DNA of 64,000 nt from Hymenobacter sp. BT18 (GCF_012273015.1 NZ_CP050954.1:1116001-1180000), one strand, 5' to 3'. Shown: positions 49,762 through 59,884, numbered from the stretch's first letter. Numbers and translations: made by a program. The notes: generated from the letters alone by a model not told the origin.

Positions 49762-52700
49762 TTAAAAACCCAGGTTGATGCCGGCGGTGAGGGTACGGGG
49801 CAGCGGGTAGAAGTTGCTGTCGATGCCGGTGGCGCGCTCGGGGTCGAGGCCCGAGTAGCGGGTGAGCAGCAGCAGGTTCTGGCCCGCCAGGGTAAGGCGC
49901 AGGCTGGTGCCGGCTTTCAGCAGGCTGCCGAAGTCGTAGCCCAGCGTCACGTTCTGCAGGCGCACAAACGACCCATCTTCCAGGTTGATGTCGCTGAAAG
50001 GCTGACCGTTGCGGAACCCGGTTGCGTAGATGGCGGGCACCACGTTGGCCGAATAGTTGAGCGTCGTGTTCAGGCCGTAGTAGTTGTTCTGGCCACTGGC
50101 TACGTTGTTGTACACGTAGCCCCCGATGTTGGAGCGCACCGTAAAGTCCAGGCTGGCTTTGCCGTAGCTCAGGCTCGAGCTAAAGCCCAGAATGGCTTTC
50201 GGAGCGGGATTCTTGCCGTACACCTTGTCGCGCTCATTGATGGTGCCGTTACCGTCCTGGTCCACGTACTGGTCGGTGCTGAGGCTGGCGGTGGGGCCTT
50301 GCAGGGGCCGGCCGTTTTCGTCGTACTTCTGCTCGTACAGGAAGAAGGTATTGGGGGCGTAGCCCACCGCATTCACCTGCACAAACTGGAAGTTGCCCAC
50401 ATTGCCCGTGGGCGTGCCCAGGTAGTTGGGGTCAACTACCTGCGAGAGGCGGGTAATCTTGCCCCGGTTCATGGTCGCATTAAAGTTCACCGTCCAGTTC
50501 AGCTTCTCGCCGCGCAGCACGTCGTAATTCAGGGCCAGCTCCACCCCGCGGTTTTCCAGGCTGCCAATGTTGGTGAGCAGGGTGTTGGACAGGTTGCTAC
50601 CGGCCGGCACCGGAATCACGGCCAGCAGGTCGTCGGTCTGGCGCAGGTACGCATCCACGGTACCCGTCAGGCGGTTGTTCAGGAAGCCGAAATCCAGGCC
50701 CACGTCATACGTCCGGGTTTTTTCCCAGCGCAGGTTGGCGTCGTAAGCGGCCGGCTTGAGGGTGCGTACAGTATCGGTGCCAATGATCTGGCTGACCACC
50801 GGGGAGCTGAGGTTGTAGCTGGCCAGGTAAGGGTAGTTGCCGGCCACGTTGTACACGTCCTGCTGGCCCGTGCTGCCGAAGCTCAGGCGCAGCTTCAGGT
50901 CCGAAATTACGGTCGTCTCTTTCAGGAACTCCTCCTGGTTGATGCGCCAGGCCACCGAAGCGGCCGGAAAGTAGCCCCAGCGGTTGTCGGGGCTGAAGCG
51001 CGAGGAGGCATCGGCCCGCAAGGTGCCCGTCACTAGGTATTTGTCCTTGAAGTTGTAGTTGGCCCGGCCGTAGTACGAGAGCAGGGTGTACTGCGTCTTG
51101 AAGGGGTTCTGAGCGGGCTCCAGCGGGTTGATGCGGCTGCCGTCGGCCTTGTAGCTGAACCGGAACGGCGCGTAGGTATAGAAATCCTGGTACGAGTAGC
51201 CGGCCAGGGCCTCCACCCGATGGTTGCCCAGCTGCTTGGTGTAGTTGAGGAAGGCTTCCAGGAGCTCATTGTTTTTTTCCTGGCGGTAGGAGTTGTTCAG
51301 GCCCTGCGTGGAGTACGCCACCGGCGACTCCGCCCCGATAAATACCGTCCCTGAGCTGCGCGACCGGTCGTAGCCCAGGTTCAGGTTGGCGTGCAGCTCG
51401 GGCAGGAAGTGCAGGGAGTAGTCGAACTGCACGTTGCCGATGCTGCGCAGCACGGTGCTCCGGTCGCGCTTGTCGTTGAGCAGCGCCACCGGGTTACGGT
51501 CGGTCAGCGGGTTCGGAATAGCCCCGTCGCGCCACTCAAAGTAGCTGTTGAAGCCCGTGCCGTCGTTCACGTAGATGGGCTGCGTAGGGTTGAAGCGCGC
51601 CGCCGCGCCAATGGCGCCCTGGTCGGCGAAGCGGTAGTCGGCCCAGGTGCCCTTGAAGTTGAGGTCGATGCGCAAATGATTGTCCAGCAGCTTCGGCGAC
51701 AACCCCACAGAAGCCGAGTTGCGCTTCAGGTTGCCGGTTCTAAGGGTGCCATCCTGGTCGAGGTAGCCCACCGACACCCGGTAGGGCAGGCGATTCAGGC
51801 TACCGGTCACGCTCACGTTGTTGTCGGTCGTCCAGGCGGTTTGGTAGATAGCATCCTGCCAGTCGGTGTTGGCCGTGCCCAGGTAGGCCGTGTTGTTGGG
51901 CGGGATAATGCCCTGAGCGACGGCGTTGTTGAGCAGCGTGCGGTAGGCGTCGCCGCTCAGCACGTCTACTTTGCCGTAGTTCTCGGCGCGCGTCACCAGT
52001 GAGCTGACGTTGACGCGGGTTTTCTCCCCTTCCAGGCCTTTTTTGGTGGTGATGAGGATAACCCCGTTGGCCGCCCGCGAGCCGTAGATGGCCGTGGCGG
52101 AGGCGTCTTTCAAAATGGTAAACGTCTCAATATCATTGGGATTCACCAGCGCCAGTGGATTGCCGGCCCCGTTGATGCCCTGGTTATCCACCGGCACCCC
52201 GTCGATAACGATGAGCGGGTCGTTGCTGGCGTTGAGGGAAGAGCCCCCCCGCACCCGGATGGTGCTCACCTCGCCGGGGGCCCCGCCGCCGGTGGTAATT
52301 TGCACCCCAGCCACCTTGCCCTGCACCAATTGCTCGGGCGCGGTCACCTGGCCTTTCACAAAGTCCTTGGCCGATACGGTCGTTACGGCGCCGGTCAAAT
52401 CCTGGCGGCGGGTAGTGCCGTAGCCTACCACCACGGCTTCGTTCAGCAGGGTGGTATTTTCGGCCAGCGTGGCGTTCAGCACCGCGTTCTGGCCGGGGGC
52501 CGCCGTAAAGGGCAGGCGCTGGGTATTATAGCCCACGAAGGATATCACCAGCACGTGCGGCCCGTCGGGCACATTGTCGATGTTGAACTGCCCGTCGGCG
52601 TTGGTGGAGTTGCCCAGGGAGGTACCTTCTACCAGCACCGTAACGCCGGGCAGGCCCTGCCCTTTCTCATCCACGATACGGCCACTCACCGAGCCCACCA

Positions 52701-52875
52701 CTACGGGGGCCAGGCGCACCAGCACGGTGGGGTAACGAAGACTGGCGCCGGCTACAAGAGCGGGCAGCGCCGGCGTGGCCAGAGCAGTGCCGGCCGCCAG
52801 CAGACCCAGGGCCGGCGCGAGCAGGACGCTGGTAAACTTCCGGGGAATGGGGGGAAATGGTAGGAGTACGGGCAT
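49762..52875 (-). CDS. SusC/RagA family TonB-linked outer-membrane transporter
   Basis: This 1037-residue outer-membrane protein has an N-terminal signal (SVLLAPALGLLAAGTALA). A CarboxypepD_reg-like domain follows (GRIVDEKGQGLPGVTVLVEG, about 60-135), then the SusC-type plug (VVGYGTTRRQDLTGAV, VQGKVAGVQITTGGGAPGE, DPLIVIDGVPVDNQG) and a large barrel. The end PRTLTAGINLGF has the terminal aromatic expected for barrel assembly. It imports starch oligosaccharides using TonB energy. It is the first gene of the operon downstream of the SusR-like regulator and its partner is SusD. Confidence 0.95.
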   Translation of the reverse strand: MPVLLPFPPIPRKFTSVLLAPALGLLAAGTALATPALPALVAGASLRYPTVLVRLAPVVVGSVSGRIVDEKGQGLPGVTVLVEGTSLGNSTNADGQFNIDNVPDGPHVLVISFVGYNTQRLPFTAAPGQNAVLNATLAENTTLLNEAVVVGYGTTRRQDLTGAVTTVSAKDFVKGQVTAPEQLVQGKVAGVQITTGGGAPGEVSTIRVRGGSSLNASNDPLIVIDGVPVDNQGINGAGNPLALVNPNDIETFTILKDASATAIYGSRAANGVILITTKKGLEGEKTRVNVSSLVTRAENYGKVDVLSGDAYRTLLNNAVAQGIIPPNNTAYLGTANTDWQDAIYQTAWTTDNNVSVTGSLNRLPYRVSVGYLDQDGTLRTGNLKRNSASVGLSPKLLDNHLRIDLNFKGTWADYRFADQGAIGAAARFNPTQPIYVNDGTGFNSYFEWRDGAIPNPLTDRNPVALLNDKRDRSTVLRSIGNVQFDYSLHFLPELHANLNLGYDRSRSSGTVFIGAESPVAYSTQGLNNSYRQEKNNELLEAFLNYTKQLGNHRVEALAGYSYQDFYTYAPFRFSYKADGSRINPLEPAQNPFKTQYTLLSYYGRANYNFKDKYLVTGTLRADASSRFSPDNRWGYFPAASVAWRINQEEFLKETTVISDLKLRLSFGSTGQQDVYNVAGNYPYLASYNLSSPVVSQIIGTDTVRTLKPAAYDANLRWEKTRTYDVGLDFGFLNNRLTGTVDAYLRQTDDLLAVIPVPAGSNLSNTLLTNIGSLENRGVELALNYDVLRGEKLNWTVNFNATMNRGKITRLSQVVDPNYLGTPTGNVGNFQFVQVNAVGYAPNTFFLYEQKYDENGRPLQGPTASLSTDQYVDQDGNGTINERDKVYGKNPAPKAILGFSSSLSYGKASLDFTVRSNIGGYVYNNVASGQNNYYGLNTTLNYSANVVPAIYATGFRNGQPFSDINLEDGSFVRLQNVTLGYDFGSLLKAGTSLRLTLAGQNLLLLTRYSGLDPERATGIDSNFYPLPRTLTAGINLGF

Positions 52876-53357
52876 ACGAGTAAGGGGCTAGCAGAACCTG
52901 CGGATTACGTTGCCTGCCCAGCACTACCCACAGCAACAAACGTTTGCGGCAGCCTCTGGCAACAGGAACGACACAAAGCAATGCCCCTCGGTACTCAACT
53001 AAAATTTGTCAAACTTCAATCAAGAAAATATAGCCACATCTAATCTTCAACACGCTTATTTACAGTAATTTAACTCCCTGTTTCGCAACTCAAATATGAA
53101 CGTAGTATTGCTGCTTTGGGAGTTTATTTCCCGGAACCCCGGGTGTTGATCAGCTGGATAGTAGCGCCGCAAGGCGCATTAATTGTGCCCTAAGTACGTA
53201 CTCACTTCCATTCCCCTTTCCCGCACCCAGCCTTGCACTGGGCGGCTGGGTGTGGCGTAAGCAAGCCCAACACCCACAAGCCCTGCGGGGCTTGATAGTT
53301 CATTTGTCGTCTTGTGGTTAGTAGGTAACTCGGCCGTGGCGCAATGGCCAGGCCTGG
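52876..53357. promoter_or_regulatory. Intergenic region upstream of susC, containing the operon promoter
   Basis: No gene is seen in these 482 bases. The stretch 52990-53110 is distinctly AT-rich against a GC-rich background and lies 115-235 bases before the susC start, so it probably contains the promoter and the SusR-like binding site, though no clean TAnnTTTG box was found. On the far side are two hairpins for the regulator gene ending at 53358: CACCCAGCC/GGCTGGGTG at 53224-53252 and CAAGCCC/GGGCTTG at 53277-53294. Confidence 0.5.
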
Positions 53358-54986
53358 CTACACCGCCTGAATGGCCTGGATGCGCGCCTCGAACTCCTCG
53401 TTGGGTACCAGGGAGCGGTTTTTCACCCGCGTCTTGTAGGTATAGATAGTATTGATAGAGTAGCCCAGCATCCGGCTGATCTGCTCACTGTCGCTGATGC
53501 CTAGGCGGATGAGGGCGAAAATGCGCAGCTCCGTCGTCAGCAGCTGGTCCTCGGCGAGCTGTACCTGATCTTCGGGCCTGAACAAGGCATTGAACTGGCT
53601 GATGAAGTTGGGGAACAGCCGCAGGAAGACGGTGTCGAAGCCCTTGAACAGGTCGTTGCGCTCCTTCTTGATGTTGATACCGTCGGTCAGCTTTTGCACG
53701 GCGGTGTACTGCTTGTTGCCGAGCTGCGTGTCAAGCGTCTTCTTCAGCGACTCCAGCTTGTCAATGTACTGGGAGTTATTGTGGAAGTAGTAGGCAATGT
53801 ATTCCTCCTTGATCTTGTTGGCCTCGTTCAGGCCGTTGTTCAGCTGGTGCAGCTCGTGGTTGCGGGTGCGCAGCTCCCGATTGGTCAACGAAATCAGCTT
53901 GTCGGCCTTTTGCAGGCGGCGCAGCTGCTTGAAGATGATGAACAGGAAACCCACCACAAACAAGGCCAGCAGCGTGACGACCGTGGAGTACGTTTTCAGC
54001 GACTTGCGCTGGTTTTCGATGATATTGATTTTCTGCCCTTCAATGAGGGAAGAAATGTGGCTTATTTCAATCTGCCGCTGCCGCGCCTTATAAAACGTGG
54101 CTTGCGCCCGCGCTTCCCGGATGAACGTGTAGGCGTTTTCCAGGTTGCCGCGCCGGTAGCAGTAGTCAGAAAGCTGGAAGATGGCTACCGTTTCCTTGGT
54201 GGCGGTTTTTACGTCGGCAATGGCCGATACCAGCAGCAGCTCGAAGGCTTTGTCTTCCTGCTTACCCACGAAAGCCATGTGGGCCGCGGTGCTGGCACTC
54301 ACCGCCAGCTGGTGCAAGGACAGCTGCGGCAGCCGCCGGATCTGCTCGTAGAGCCTCGTACCCTCGGCCAGGCGGTTGTTTTTCAAAGCCAGAAACTGCC
54401 GCATCGAGAGCTGTTCGTAGGAGCCGGGACGGCTGTACTGCAGGGCCGTATCGGTATAAGCCAGGGCCTTGACGTAGTAAGCGGGCCGGTACACGGCATC
54501 CTGGTTGAAGTCGCCCAGGTCGCTGTAGGCGCGGGCCTGCAGGAAGTAGAAGTCCACTTTATCGGCGTTGCTCAGCCGGCCGGGCTTAATGGTTGCCAGC
54601 GTTTCGAAGGTTTCCTTGAACATGCCCGAGGAGAGCAGGATGAAGGCCAGCCTGAGCTTGGCCACTTCAATTTTGCCGGGGTCACGCAAGTGCTCCGCTA
54701 CCTGCATGATCTTCTGGCTGTAGACGAAGGCCGAGTCGTACTTAAAGGCCTTGTATTCGTCGTAGATGCGCAAGCCCAGGTCGAACTTCGCCGCGTCGCT
54801 GCCCTTGCTGGCCCGGAAGGCCGTGGTGAGGGCCGCAATACGGGTCCAGCGCTGCGCGTCGTACTGCTGCTTATGCGCCAGCGCGGTATTCAGCTCCGTG
54901 AGCAGGCTGTCGGTAGTGCCCGTGCTGGCCCGGCCCGAAGCCACGCAGCACACCACCATCACGCATAAGAGCAGCAGGAATTTCAC
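53358..54986 (-). CDS. SusR-like membrane-spanning regulator (DUF6377-type)
   Basis: This 542-residue protein has an N-terminal signal/anchor ([15 protein letters not shown]). A periplasmic TPR-like helical domain spans to about residue 330 and one membrane segment covers about 334-353 ([19 protein letters not shown]). A coiled coil (about 355-395) leads to a cytoplasmic C-terminal LuxR-like helix-turn-helix near 486-525 ([28 protein letters not shown]). The architecture matches SusR, which senses maltooligosaccharides in the periplasm and activates sus genes. The start is GTG at 54986, chosen because it supplies the Lys before the hydrophobic segment. It lies directly upstream of susC. Confidence 0.85.
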   Translation of the reverse strand: MKFLLLLCVMVVCCVASGRASTGTTDSLLTELNTALAHKQQYDAQRWTRIAALTTAFRASKGSDAAKFDLGLRIYDEYKAFKYDSAFVYSQKIMQVAEHLRDPGKIEVAKLRLAFILLSSGMFKETFETLATIKPGRLSNADKVDFYFLQARAYSDLGDFNQDAVYRPAYYVKALAYTDTALQYSRPGSYEQLSMRQFLALKNNRLAEGTRLYEQIRRLPQLSLHQLAVSASTAAHMAFVGKQEDKAFELLLVSAIADVKTATKETVAIFQLSDYCYRRGNLENAYTFIREARAQATFYKARQRQIEISHISSLIEGQKINIIENQRKSLKTYSTVVTLLALFVVGFLFIIFKQLRRLQKADKLISLTNRELRTRNHELHQLNNGLNEANKIKEEYIAYYFHNNSQYIDKLESLKKTLDTQLGNKQYTAVQKLTDGINIKKERNDLFKGFDTVFLRLFPNFISQFNALFRPEDQVQLAEDQLLTTELRIFALIRLGISDSEQISRMLGYSINTIYTYKTRVKNRSLVPNEEFEARIQAIQAV

Positions 54987-55063
54987 CAGGCAGGCAAACT
55001 AAAAGGGGCCGAAGTTGGCGGGGGCCAAAAGTAGTAAATATGTTGAGCCGGCCCGGAAGGCCG

Positions 55064-55321
55064 CTACGCCCACTCCCCGGGCAGCTGCACGGCTTCCAAC
55101 CAGGGCTGGAGCTGGGCCGGGTTCTGAAAGGGGTTGATGAACAGCACCCGCTCCTCCCCCACTAAGCGCCACACCTCGGCGTAGAAGTCGCCGAAAGCAA
55201 ACAGCTGCAGCCGGCAGCCGTGCTCGGCGCGGTCGGCCAGGTGGTGCCCGGCCTGCGCCAGCCGGATTCCCTGCTCGGTCTGGTGGAGTTGTTTAAAGGT
55301 GTGTAGGTCCATCGGCGGCAT
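55064..55321 (-). CDS. Small hypothetical protein
   Basis: This 85-residue cytoplasmic protein was not recognised. It has a plausible compact mixed fold: an N-terminal helix (MDLHTFKQLHQTEQGIRLAQ), a central strand-rich GCRLQLFAFGDFYAEVW, VLFINPFQNPAQLQPWL and ending LPGEWA. It is probably real because composition is normal and it fits between divergent neighbours. Translation may start at 55321 or at the ATG three codons later (55312). Confidence 0.6.
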   Translation of the reverse strand: MPPMDLHTFKQLHQTEQGIRLAQAGHHLADRAEHGCRLQLFAFGDFYAEVWRLVGEERVLFINPFQNPAQLQPWLEAVQLPGEWA

Positions 55322-55409
55322 TGCTCAGGCATCGAAGATACAACGCGCCCGGCAGCTCCCGCAACTATATAGATCAGCAGCTATTAGCCACAACGCGTAC
55401 TTTCGCCGG

Positions 55410-56750
55410 ATGAAAACCCTGCGCTTTCCGCACCCGCTGGTGCTGCTCACCGGCTTTATTCTGCTGGCCTGCCTGCTAAGCTACCTCTTGCCCGCCGGCG
55501 TGTTTGAGCGCCACGCCGACGCCGCCACCGGCCGCGATATTGTGGTGCCTGGCTCCTACCACCGCGTGCCGCCCACGCCCGTGAGCCCGCTGCAGGCGAT
55601 AGTAGACATCCCGAGAGGTCTGGGCGAGGCCGCTTCCGTCATCTTCCTGGTGTTTCTGGCCGGCGGCGCTTTCACCGTGGTCGACCACACCGGGGCCCTG
55701 CGCCGGGGCGTCGACTGGCTGCTGGCCAAGTTCCGGGGGCGGGAGGCGGTGGTTATTCCCATCATCTCGGTGCTGTTTGCCACCATGGGCGCCCTGGAAA
55801 ACATGCAGGAGGAAATAGTGCCGCTCATTCCGGTTTTGCTGGTTCTGATGCGGCGCATCGGCTACCCCGCCATCACGGCTGCTGCCGTGAGCATTGGCTC
55901 GGCGGCCGTGGGTGCAGCGTTTAGCCCCCTCAACCCTTTTCAGGTAGGCATTGCCCAGAAGCTGGCCCAATTGCCGCTACTGTCGGGCGGCGGGTTCCGG
56001 CTACTTTTTCTGGCTTTGGCCTTGGCTATCTGGATTGGAGGCACCGTGCGCTTTGCGTTGCGCCACCGCGTAGCTCCGGAAGCTGATGCCGATGCCGAAA
56101 CCAGCGGGCAGGGGGGGCGACACGGCATCGTGCTGGCATTGTTGTTCGTCACGTTTGCCTTTTTTGCCTACGGAGTACTGAAGCTGGGTTGGGAGTTTGA
56201 GCAGATGGCGGCGCTGTTCTTCGCGCTGGGCGTAGCAGCGGGCCTCATTGGCGGCCTGGGCCTGACGGGCACCGCCGAGTCGTTTATCGTTGGCTTCCGC
56301 GACATGGCGTTTTCGGCCATGCTCATTGGCTTTGCCCGGGCCATTTTCGTGGTGCTGGAGCAGGGCCAGATTGTGGATACCATCGTCAACGCCATGTCGG
56401 CGCCGCTGGCGGGGCTTCCCGTGGCGCTGTCGGCGCTGGGTATGGTAGGGGTGCACACGGCTTTGCACCTGCCGGTGCCCAGCGTGAGCGGGCAGGCCGT
56501 GCTTACCATGCCCCTGCTGGTGCCCCTCTCCGACCTCATCGGCCTTTCGCGCCAGGTAACGGTGCTAGCCTACCAGTACGGCGCCGGCCTCTGTGAGCTA
56601 ATTACGCCCACCAACGGCGCCCTGGTGGCCATTGTAGCCGGCTGCGGGGTGCGCTTCGACCAGTGGTGGCGGTTTGTGCTGCCGCTGTACCTGGCGCTGC
56701 TGGCGTTGGCGGTGGTAGCTATTGTAGTGGGCATTGCGGTAGGAATTTAG
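55410..56750 (+). CDS. YfcC-family inner-membrane transporter
   Basis: This 446-residue protein has about 12 hydrophobic segments. The N-terminal FPHPLVLLTGFILLACLLSYLLPAG, an external segment (residues about 30-60) and MGALENMQEEIVPLIPVLL are typical of the YfcC/C4-dicarboxylate carrier-like family in the ion-transporter superfamily. The C-terminal half has PVPSVSGQAVLTMPLLVPLSDLIGL and ELITPTNGALVAIVAG, a repeat of the inverted-topology motif. The substrate is unknown, probably an amino acid or dicarboxylate. The ATG at 55410 is chosen because the longer frame begins inside the divergent gene. Confidence 0.85.
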   Translation: MKTLRFPHPLVLLTGFILLACLLSYLLPAGVFERHADAATGRDIVVPGSYHRVPPTPVSPLQAIVDIPRGLGEAASVIFLVFLAGGAFTVVDHTGALRRGVDWLLAKFRGREAVVIPIISVLFATMGALENMQEEIVPLIPVLLVLMRRIGYPAITAAAVSIGSAAVGAAFSPLNPFQVGIAQKLAQLPLLSGGGFRLLFLALALAIWIGGTVRFALRHRVAPEADADAETSGQGGRHGIVLALLFVTFAFFAYGVLKLGWEFEQMAALFFALGVAAGLIGGLGLTGTAESFIVGFRDMAFSAMLIGFARAIFVVLEQGQIVDTIVNAMSAPLAGLPVALSALGMVGVHTALHLPVPSVSGQAVLTMPLLVPLSDLIGLSRQVTVLAYQYGAGLCELITPTNGALVAIVAGCGVRFDQWWRFVLPLYLALLALAVVAIVVGIAVGI

Positions 56751-56861
56751 CCCGGCTGGCCCGGCGCTGGTATTTTCTACTGGCTCCGGAACGTGCCTGA
56801 GCACTTGGCTACCACAAAGCCAGGGACAGTCGGACGGCCCCCGTAACCGTATAAGCCCGCT

Positions 56862-57563
56862 ATGAAAAGACCCCATGTAATTTGCCACATGATGTCGTCG
56901 GTGGATGGAAAAATCCTGTCCAGCAACTGGCAGGACGAAGACATTTACGACACTTTTGCCGGCTACTTCGAGAAATACCACGACACGTTTACCAGCCAGG
57001 CCTGGATGTGCGGGCGCATCACCATGGAACGGGACTTCACGGGCGGCGTCCAACCCGAGCTCCAGGCCCCACCCCAGCCCATTGCCCGGGAACCGTTCAT
57101 CGGGAATAAAAATGCCAGGTCCTTCGCCGTTGCCGTCGACGCCCACGGCAAGCTGGGCTGGGATACCAACGAAACCGGCGGCGACCATATCATCGAGGTG
57201 CTGACCGAACAGGTAAGCGACGAGTACCTTTACTACCTGCAGCAAAAGCAGATTTCCTACCTGTTTGCCGGGAAATCGGAAGTTGACTTTGCCTCGGTGT
57301 TGGAGCAGCTGGCCGCGCTGTTTCCCATCCAGACGCTGATGCTCGAAGGCGGCGGCCACCTGAACGGCTCCTTGCTCAACGCGGGCCTCATCGACGCGCT
57401 CAGCCTGCTGGTGCTGCCCCTGGCCGATGGTACGCCCAAGTCGCCGACTACCTTTGAAGTCAGTGAGTACCTGACCAAGGGCCCCGCCACCCACTTGTAC
57501 CTCACCCAGGTACAGCGGCTCGATAACGACGTGGTGTGGCTCAAGTACCGCTTCGAGCGTTAA
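56862..57563 (+). CDS. RibD C-terminal/dihydrofolate reductase-like protein
   Basis: This 233-residue cytoplasmic NADPH-dependent reductase fold has RPHVICHMMSSVDGKILSS near the N-terminus, AWMCGRITMERDF, and LEGGGHLNGSLLNAGLIDALSLLVLPL near the C-terminus, the pattern of the RibD C-terminal domain. The deaminase domain of full RibD is absent, so it is not necessarily a riboflavin enzyme. Proteins of this group reduce diverse substrates. It stands alone between the transporter and a palindrome. Confidence 0.82.
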   Translation: MKRPHVICHMMSSVDGKILSSNWQDEDIYDTFAGYFEKYHDTFTSQAWMCGRITMERDFTGGVQPELQAPPQPIAREPFIGNKNARSFAVAVDAHGKLGWDTNETGGDHIIEVLTEQVSDEYLYYLQQKQISYLFAGKSEVDFASVLEQLAALFPIQTLMLEGGGHLNGSLLNAGLIDALSLLVLPLADGTPKSPTTFEVSEYLTKGPATHLYLTQVQRLDNDVVWLKYRFER

Positions 57564-57582
57564 GCAAGTTCTCAAGATGAAC

Positions 57583-57675
57583 GTCATGCTGAGCACAGCC
57601 GAAGCATCTCTACTGCTTCGTTGAACAACCATTATAACGAAGCGGTAGAAATGCCTCGGCTCCGCTCAGCATGAC
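57583..57675. repeat. Dispersed palindrome, family A copy 4
   Basis: Arms 57583-57622 and 57636-57675 are complementary with several mismatches (outer end GTCATGCTGAGC, inner end CTGCTTCGTT) around a 13-nt loop. It lies between the reductase stop and the alcohol dehydrogenase start. The dehydrogenase frame is open back to its right edge, so the ATG at 57671 is discounted. Confidence 0.88.
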
Positions 57676-57745
57676 ACAAGGTTTTTCTGAGGCTTATATT
57701 TTTGCTTCTACCCATTTCTGTTCTGCTCAACCAAACCTCCTTCTC

Positions 57746-58786
57746 ATGATTGAAACGAAAGCCTACGCGGCTCAAAGCCCCGAAACCGACCTCGCCCCTT
57801 GGACCTTTGAGCGCCGCGACGTGGGTGCCCACGACGTACAGATTGAAATCCTGTTCTGTGGGGTCTGCCATTCCGATTTGCACCAGATCCGCAACGAATG
57901 GTTTCCCGGCATCTTCCCCATGGTGCCCGGCCACGAAATCGTGGGCCGCATCACCCAAGTCGGCGACCATGTTAAGAAGTTCAAGCAAGGAGACTTGGCC
58001 GGCGTAGGCTGCATGGTGGACTCCTGCCAGGTGTGCTACAACTGTAAGGACGGCCTGGAGCAGTACTGCGTGGAAGGCAACACCCAGACCTACAACAACC
58101 TCGGCCGCGACGGTGTGCCGACCTACGGCGGCTACTCCAACACCATCGTAGTGCGCGAGGAGTTCGTGGTAAGCGTGCCCGAAAAGCTCGATCTGGCAGC
58201 TGTGGCTCCCTTGCTCTGCGCGGGCATCACCACCTACTCGCCCCTGAAGTACTGGAAAGTGGGCCAGGGCCATAAGCTGGCCGTGGTGGGCCTGGGTGGC
58301 CTGGGCCACATGGGCGTGAAGTTCGGCGTGGCCTTCGGGGCCGAGGTGACCGTACTCAGCACCTCACCTGCCAAGGAAGCCGACGCCAAAGCCCTCGGTG
58401 CCCACCATTTCGTGGTAACATCCGACGAGGAGCAGCTCAAGACGGTGCAAGGCTCCTTCGACTTCATCCTCGACACGGTAGCCGCCGACCACAACATACC
58501 GCTGTACCTATCCCTGCTCAAGACCAGCGGCACGCACATCTTAGTAGGCGCTCCACCCAAGCCCCTGGAAATTCCGGCCTTCGCCCTGATTCCGGGCCGC
58601 ATGAGCGTATCCGGCTCCACCATCGGCGGCATTGCCGAAACCCAGGAAATGCTGAACTTCTGCGCCGAGCACAACATCGTGTCCGACATTGAGCTCATCA
58701 ACATCCAGGACATCAATCAGGCCTACGAGCGGATGGTGAAAGGCGACGTGCGCTACCGCTTCGTCATCGACATTGCCAGCCTGTAA
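57746..58786 (+). CDS. Zinc-dependent NAD(P) alcohol dehydrogenase (YahK/CAD-like)
   Basis: This 346-residue medium-chain dehydrogenase has the catalytic zinc ligands in CGVCHSDLHQIRNEW and GHEIVGRI. The structural zinc cysteines are in GCMVDSCQVCYNCKDGLEQYC, shown here as CxxC-type spacing. The Rossmann motif is VVGLGGLGHMGVKFG. It resembles YahK and cinnamyl alcohol dehydrogenases, which reduce aldehydes with NADPH. The ATG at 57746 (MIETKAYAAQ) is preferred to the start inside the palindrome. A terminator follows 20 bases after the stop. Confidence 0.92.
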   Translation: MIETKAYAAQSPETDLAPWTFERRDVGAHDVQIEILFCGVCHSDLHQIRNEWFPGIFPMVPGHEIVGRITQVGDHVKKFKQGDLAGVGCMVDSCQVCYNCKDGLEQYCVEGNTQTYNNLGRDGVPTYGGYSNTIVVREEFVVSVPEKLDLAAVAPLLCAGITTYSPLKYWKVGQGHKLAVVGLGGLGHMGVKFGVAFGAEVTVLSTSPAKEADAKALGAHHFVVTSDEEQLKTVQGSFDFILDTVAADHNIPLYLSLLKTSGTHILVGAPPKPLEIPAFALIPGRMSVSGSTIGGIAETQEMLNFCAEHNIVSDIELINIQDINQAYERMVKGDVRYRFVIDIASL

Positions 58787-58808
58787 AGCCTGTCGTATCA
58801 AATAAAAG

Positions 58809-58866
58809 CCGGCTCCTGCCCTACTGCTCGTCGAAACCGGGTAGTAAAGCGGGAGCCGGTTTTTTG
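58809..58866 (+). terminator. Intrinsic terminator after the alcohol dehydrogenase
   Basis: CCGGCTCCTGC (58809-58819) pairs with GCGGGAGCCGG (58849-58859), one wobble pair, and a T run covers 58860-58866. Confidence 0.88.
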
Positions 58867-58984
58867 CGTCCAGAAGGTTCGGGCCAACACCGCTAAACTG
58901 CGCCTCCAGCCAACCATTCAGGCCGGCCGTGGTTACGGGCTGGTATGAGCTTCGTATGTTGCCCAAAGTTTGTTTTCCCTGAGC

Positions 58985-59884
58985 ATGTATCCGTATCCCA
59001 GCAAGCCCCTTATCCCGGTCTATGCCTCCGAGCACAACGGCCTGGCCGGCAGTAAGGGCAGCCAGCCCTTCACCATCGTGCAGGCAGAAGGAGCACTCGT
59101 GTACGAGGAGGATCTGCTGATTCCGCACCGCAAGGCTTATTACCTACTGGTATTCGTGAAGCAGAACCAGGGCCGACACTGGGTGGATATGACGTCCTAC
59201 GAGCGTAAAAACCGCACGCTTTACTTCACCGCTCCCCACCAAATTTTGGTGAAAGAGGCGCCCACGCCGTTCTGGGGCACCTACCTCACCTTTACCCCCG
59301 AGTTTCTGAGCCTGCAGCAGCACGCGGCCCTGCGGGAGCTGCCCCTGATTCAGAACCCCCACCACGGCCACGAACTACTGCTCTCAAATGCTGACTGGGC
59401 TTTTGCCGAAGACCTGCTGGCCAAGCTCTCAGCCGAGTACCAGCGCCCCGGCGAGTGGCAGCACCGCATGCTCACGGCCTACCTCACGGTGCTGCTCACC
59501 TACCTGAGCCGGCTCTACACCGAACAGTTTACCGGCGGCGAGCCGACGCCCGACCAGCTCCTGCTGCGCACCTTTCGGGCCCGGATTGAGGAGAGCTTCC
59601 GCGAGTTGCACGAGGTTAGCGCCTACGCCGAGCAGCTCCACATTTCGGCCGGGCACCTGAGCGAAGTGGTCAAGGCCCAGAGCGGGCGGCCGGCCATCAA
59701 GCACATCCACGAGCGGCTGGTGCTCGAAGCCCGGCGTCTGCTGTTTTACACGCCCCTTGCCCTCAAGGAAATTGCCTTCGACCTCGGGTTTTCGGATGCG
59801 TCTTACTTCAACCGCTTCTTCAAGCGCGAAGTAGGCGTGACGCCGGCCGAGTACCGCACCAGCATCCGCAAAATGTACCAGTAA
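58985..59884 (+). CDS. AraC-family transcriptional regulator
   Basis: This 299-residue regulator has an N-terminal cupin-like ligand or effector domain (about 1-170, with LIPHRKAYYLLVFVKQNQG). The C-terminal AraC domain has two helix-turn-helix units: EVSAYAEQLHISAGHLSEVVKAQ and LKEIAFDLGFSDASYFNRFF (about 265-285), then KREVGVTPAEYR. The ATG at 58985 is preferred over a TTG five codons upstream. It precedes the short-chain dehydrogenase by 80 bases and may control it. Confidence 0.92.
   Translation: MYPYPSKPLIPVYASEHNGLAGSKGSQPFTIVQAEGALVYEEDLLIPHRKAYYLLVFVKQNQGRHWVDMTSYERKNRTLYFTAPHQILVKEAPTPFWGTYLTFTPEFLSLQQHAALRELPLIQNPHHGHELLLSNADWAFAEDLLAKLSAEYQRPGEWQHRMLTAYLTVLLTYLSRLYTEQFTGGEPTPDQLLLRTFRARIEESFRELHEVSAYAEQLHISAGHLSEVVKAQSGRPAIKHIHERLVLEARRLLFYTPLALKEIAFDLGFSDASYFNRFFKREVGVTPAEYRTSIRKMYQ

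Noticed and set aside
57671..57745. Upstream in-frame ATG for the alcohol dehydrogenase
   Set aside because: It lies at the edge of a palindrome and would add 25 residues unlike the family. The ATG at 57746 gives the expected N-terminus.
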